Assembly (NCBI GenBank): GCA_033807775.1
Contig: CM066313.1
Location: 89,847,484 to 89,911,483, forward strand
Origin: Saussurea involucrata
Lineage: Eukaryota > Streptophyta > Magnoliopsida > Asterales > Asteraceae
Reading direction: 5' to 3'
DNA: 64,000 nt
Part shown: piece by piece, positions 63,661 through 64,000 of the stretch
Position numbering within the stretch: the first letter of the stretch is position 1
Layout: every line of letters begins with the position of its first letter
The notes under the pieces: generated by a model
Databases searched by the model: none
The model's input: the letters and a program-made list of their open reading frames with translations, nothing else
Told to the model about the DNA's origin: nothing
Program-made: the position numbers and the translations under genes

Positions 63661-64000
63661 CAATTGCACAATGGTTAGCTTTTCTGTGATTTGCTTTAAC
63701 TATATATGTTATTCTTAATTAATGACAATAAAAAGACACATTTTATCCAAAATATATGAAAGTTCTTTCCTACCTATAGATGCAAGTTCACAAATACAAC
63801 TTAAACATCAGAATATCAATAAAAAACAAAAATTCAAAACAAGCAGATGATTAATAGTCTTGAAAAGTACCTTTAACTTGTTCTGTACTTTTCTCCGGTA
63901 TGGACAATTCTTGTTCAACCACTGCAGTAGCAACAACAAGATTTGCAATCCTATCGCTCTTCCTTTGAACTGAACAAAAAACTTGATATGTAATTGTGCA

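Larger units (their letters stand above)
59305..64000 (-). pseudogene. Ulp1-like (C48 peptidase) pseudogene, multi-exon, runs off the window
   Basis: Exon-like pieces on the minus strand, 5' to 3': about 63870-63960 (QRKSDRIANLVV), 62966-63045 (RKRKQDNKGQLEGV), 61865-62710 (FGLRTRTSPKPLF, MGMESLLDMKVDGVPSKIG, IHKVLGLPVGG, KWEKDSHLSFYAGSLTYL), about 61560-61790 (EELAHGGFGYAPL), 60488-61052, 60365-60480 (MKKLGEKLCSPYIRRAV), 60110-60300 (VIDAWACVMNDEERLW), 59870-59980 and 59640-59770 (FFPIVVRPFYYLVVV, FIVIDTEDREG), ending in KYVTKILMSEANIRK and a stop at 59305. The order matches the plant transposon-borne Ulp1-like family. The usual catalytic His position reads Pro-Phe-Tyr, the Asp (VIDTE) is present and the Cys box is unclear. 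In-frame stops (near 61950 and in the 61560-61790 piece) show decay. Such genes are known passengers of MULEs (KAONASHI in Arabidopsis, CUMULE in melon). Confidence 0.7.

Noticed and set aside
1..64000. tRNA, rRNA or microRNA genes
   Set aside because: Looked for tRNA-like and rRNA-like sequence and saw only primer-binding sites; a covariance-model search would be needed to exclude small RNAs.

Overview
The window is plant nuclear DNA, almost certainly eudicot and plausibly an asterid such as Asteraceae (inferred from the style of the Tekay and Sirevirus polyproteins, not proven). It holds no recognisable intact host gene and no rRNA or tRNA gene that I could see. Positions 1-54466 are a stack of nested LTR retrotransposons. 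From 54706 to the right edge lies a decayed Mutator-like (MULE) region: a FAR1/MURA-type transposase pseudogene converging on an Ulp1-like (C48) pseudogene.

Nesting, reconstructed from LTR ends, primer-binding sites, polypurine tracts and target duplications. Element D/E (minus; internal part 18686-21333, 5' LTR 52850-54466) is the oldest host, inserted beside a Helitron-type 3' end (54705). Into D went element A (plus; visible internal part 3212-6237, 3' LTR 6238-8041). A was itself hit by a Tat/Athila-clade element F, whose 3' part and 3' LTR are 1-3211. An intact Athila element G (8140-18217, minus) sits next to A's LTR, flanked by a 567-bp direct duplication (7574-8140 and 18218-18784) rather than a 5-bp target duplication. 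Element C (LTRs 21334-22690 plus 46701-46833, and 51015-52849; minus) lies in the LTR of E. Tekay element B (22691-46700, minus, TSD TTTCT) lies in C's LTR. A young Sirevirus-type copia element (29555-44678, minus, TSD ATAAC, LTRs differing at only two positions by eye) lies in B's leader.

Coding capacity. Athila G keeps a complete gag-pol frame (about 1778 aa), but one integrase zinc-finger Cys is replaced. Tekay B has gag-pol with a chromodomain-like tail and one in-frame amber stop in gag. The Sirevirus has gag (1052 aa), pol (about 1148 aa, different frame) and a very large third ORF (about 1677 aa) after a 1.4-kb spacer. That ORF has its own TATA box and basic nuclear-localisation-like stretches. 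A, C and D share a roughly 3-kb non-coding interior (large-retrotransposon-derivative style), and C still carries the Tekay leader, a gag start and a chromodomain tail.

The most striking cross-cutting observation is that several elements carry their own short, often palindromic word, repeated tens of times. In Athila (CCCACWGTGGG) and the Sirevirus (ACAGAGG/CCTCTGT) the word occurs in LTR, UTR and coding sequence, in two and three reading frames respectively. Tekay-type LTRs carry TTCGCA/TGCGAA, GGCGCC or ACCGGGACT in a variable cassette, and the MULE region carries TGTGCATATATGCACA.
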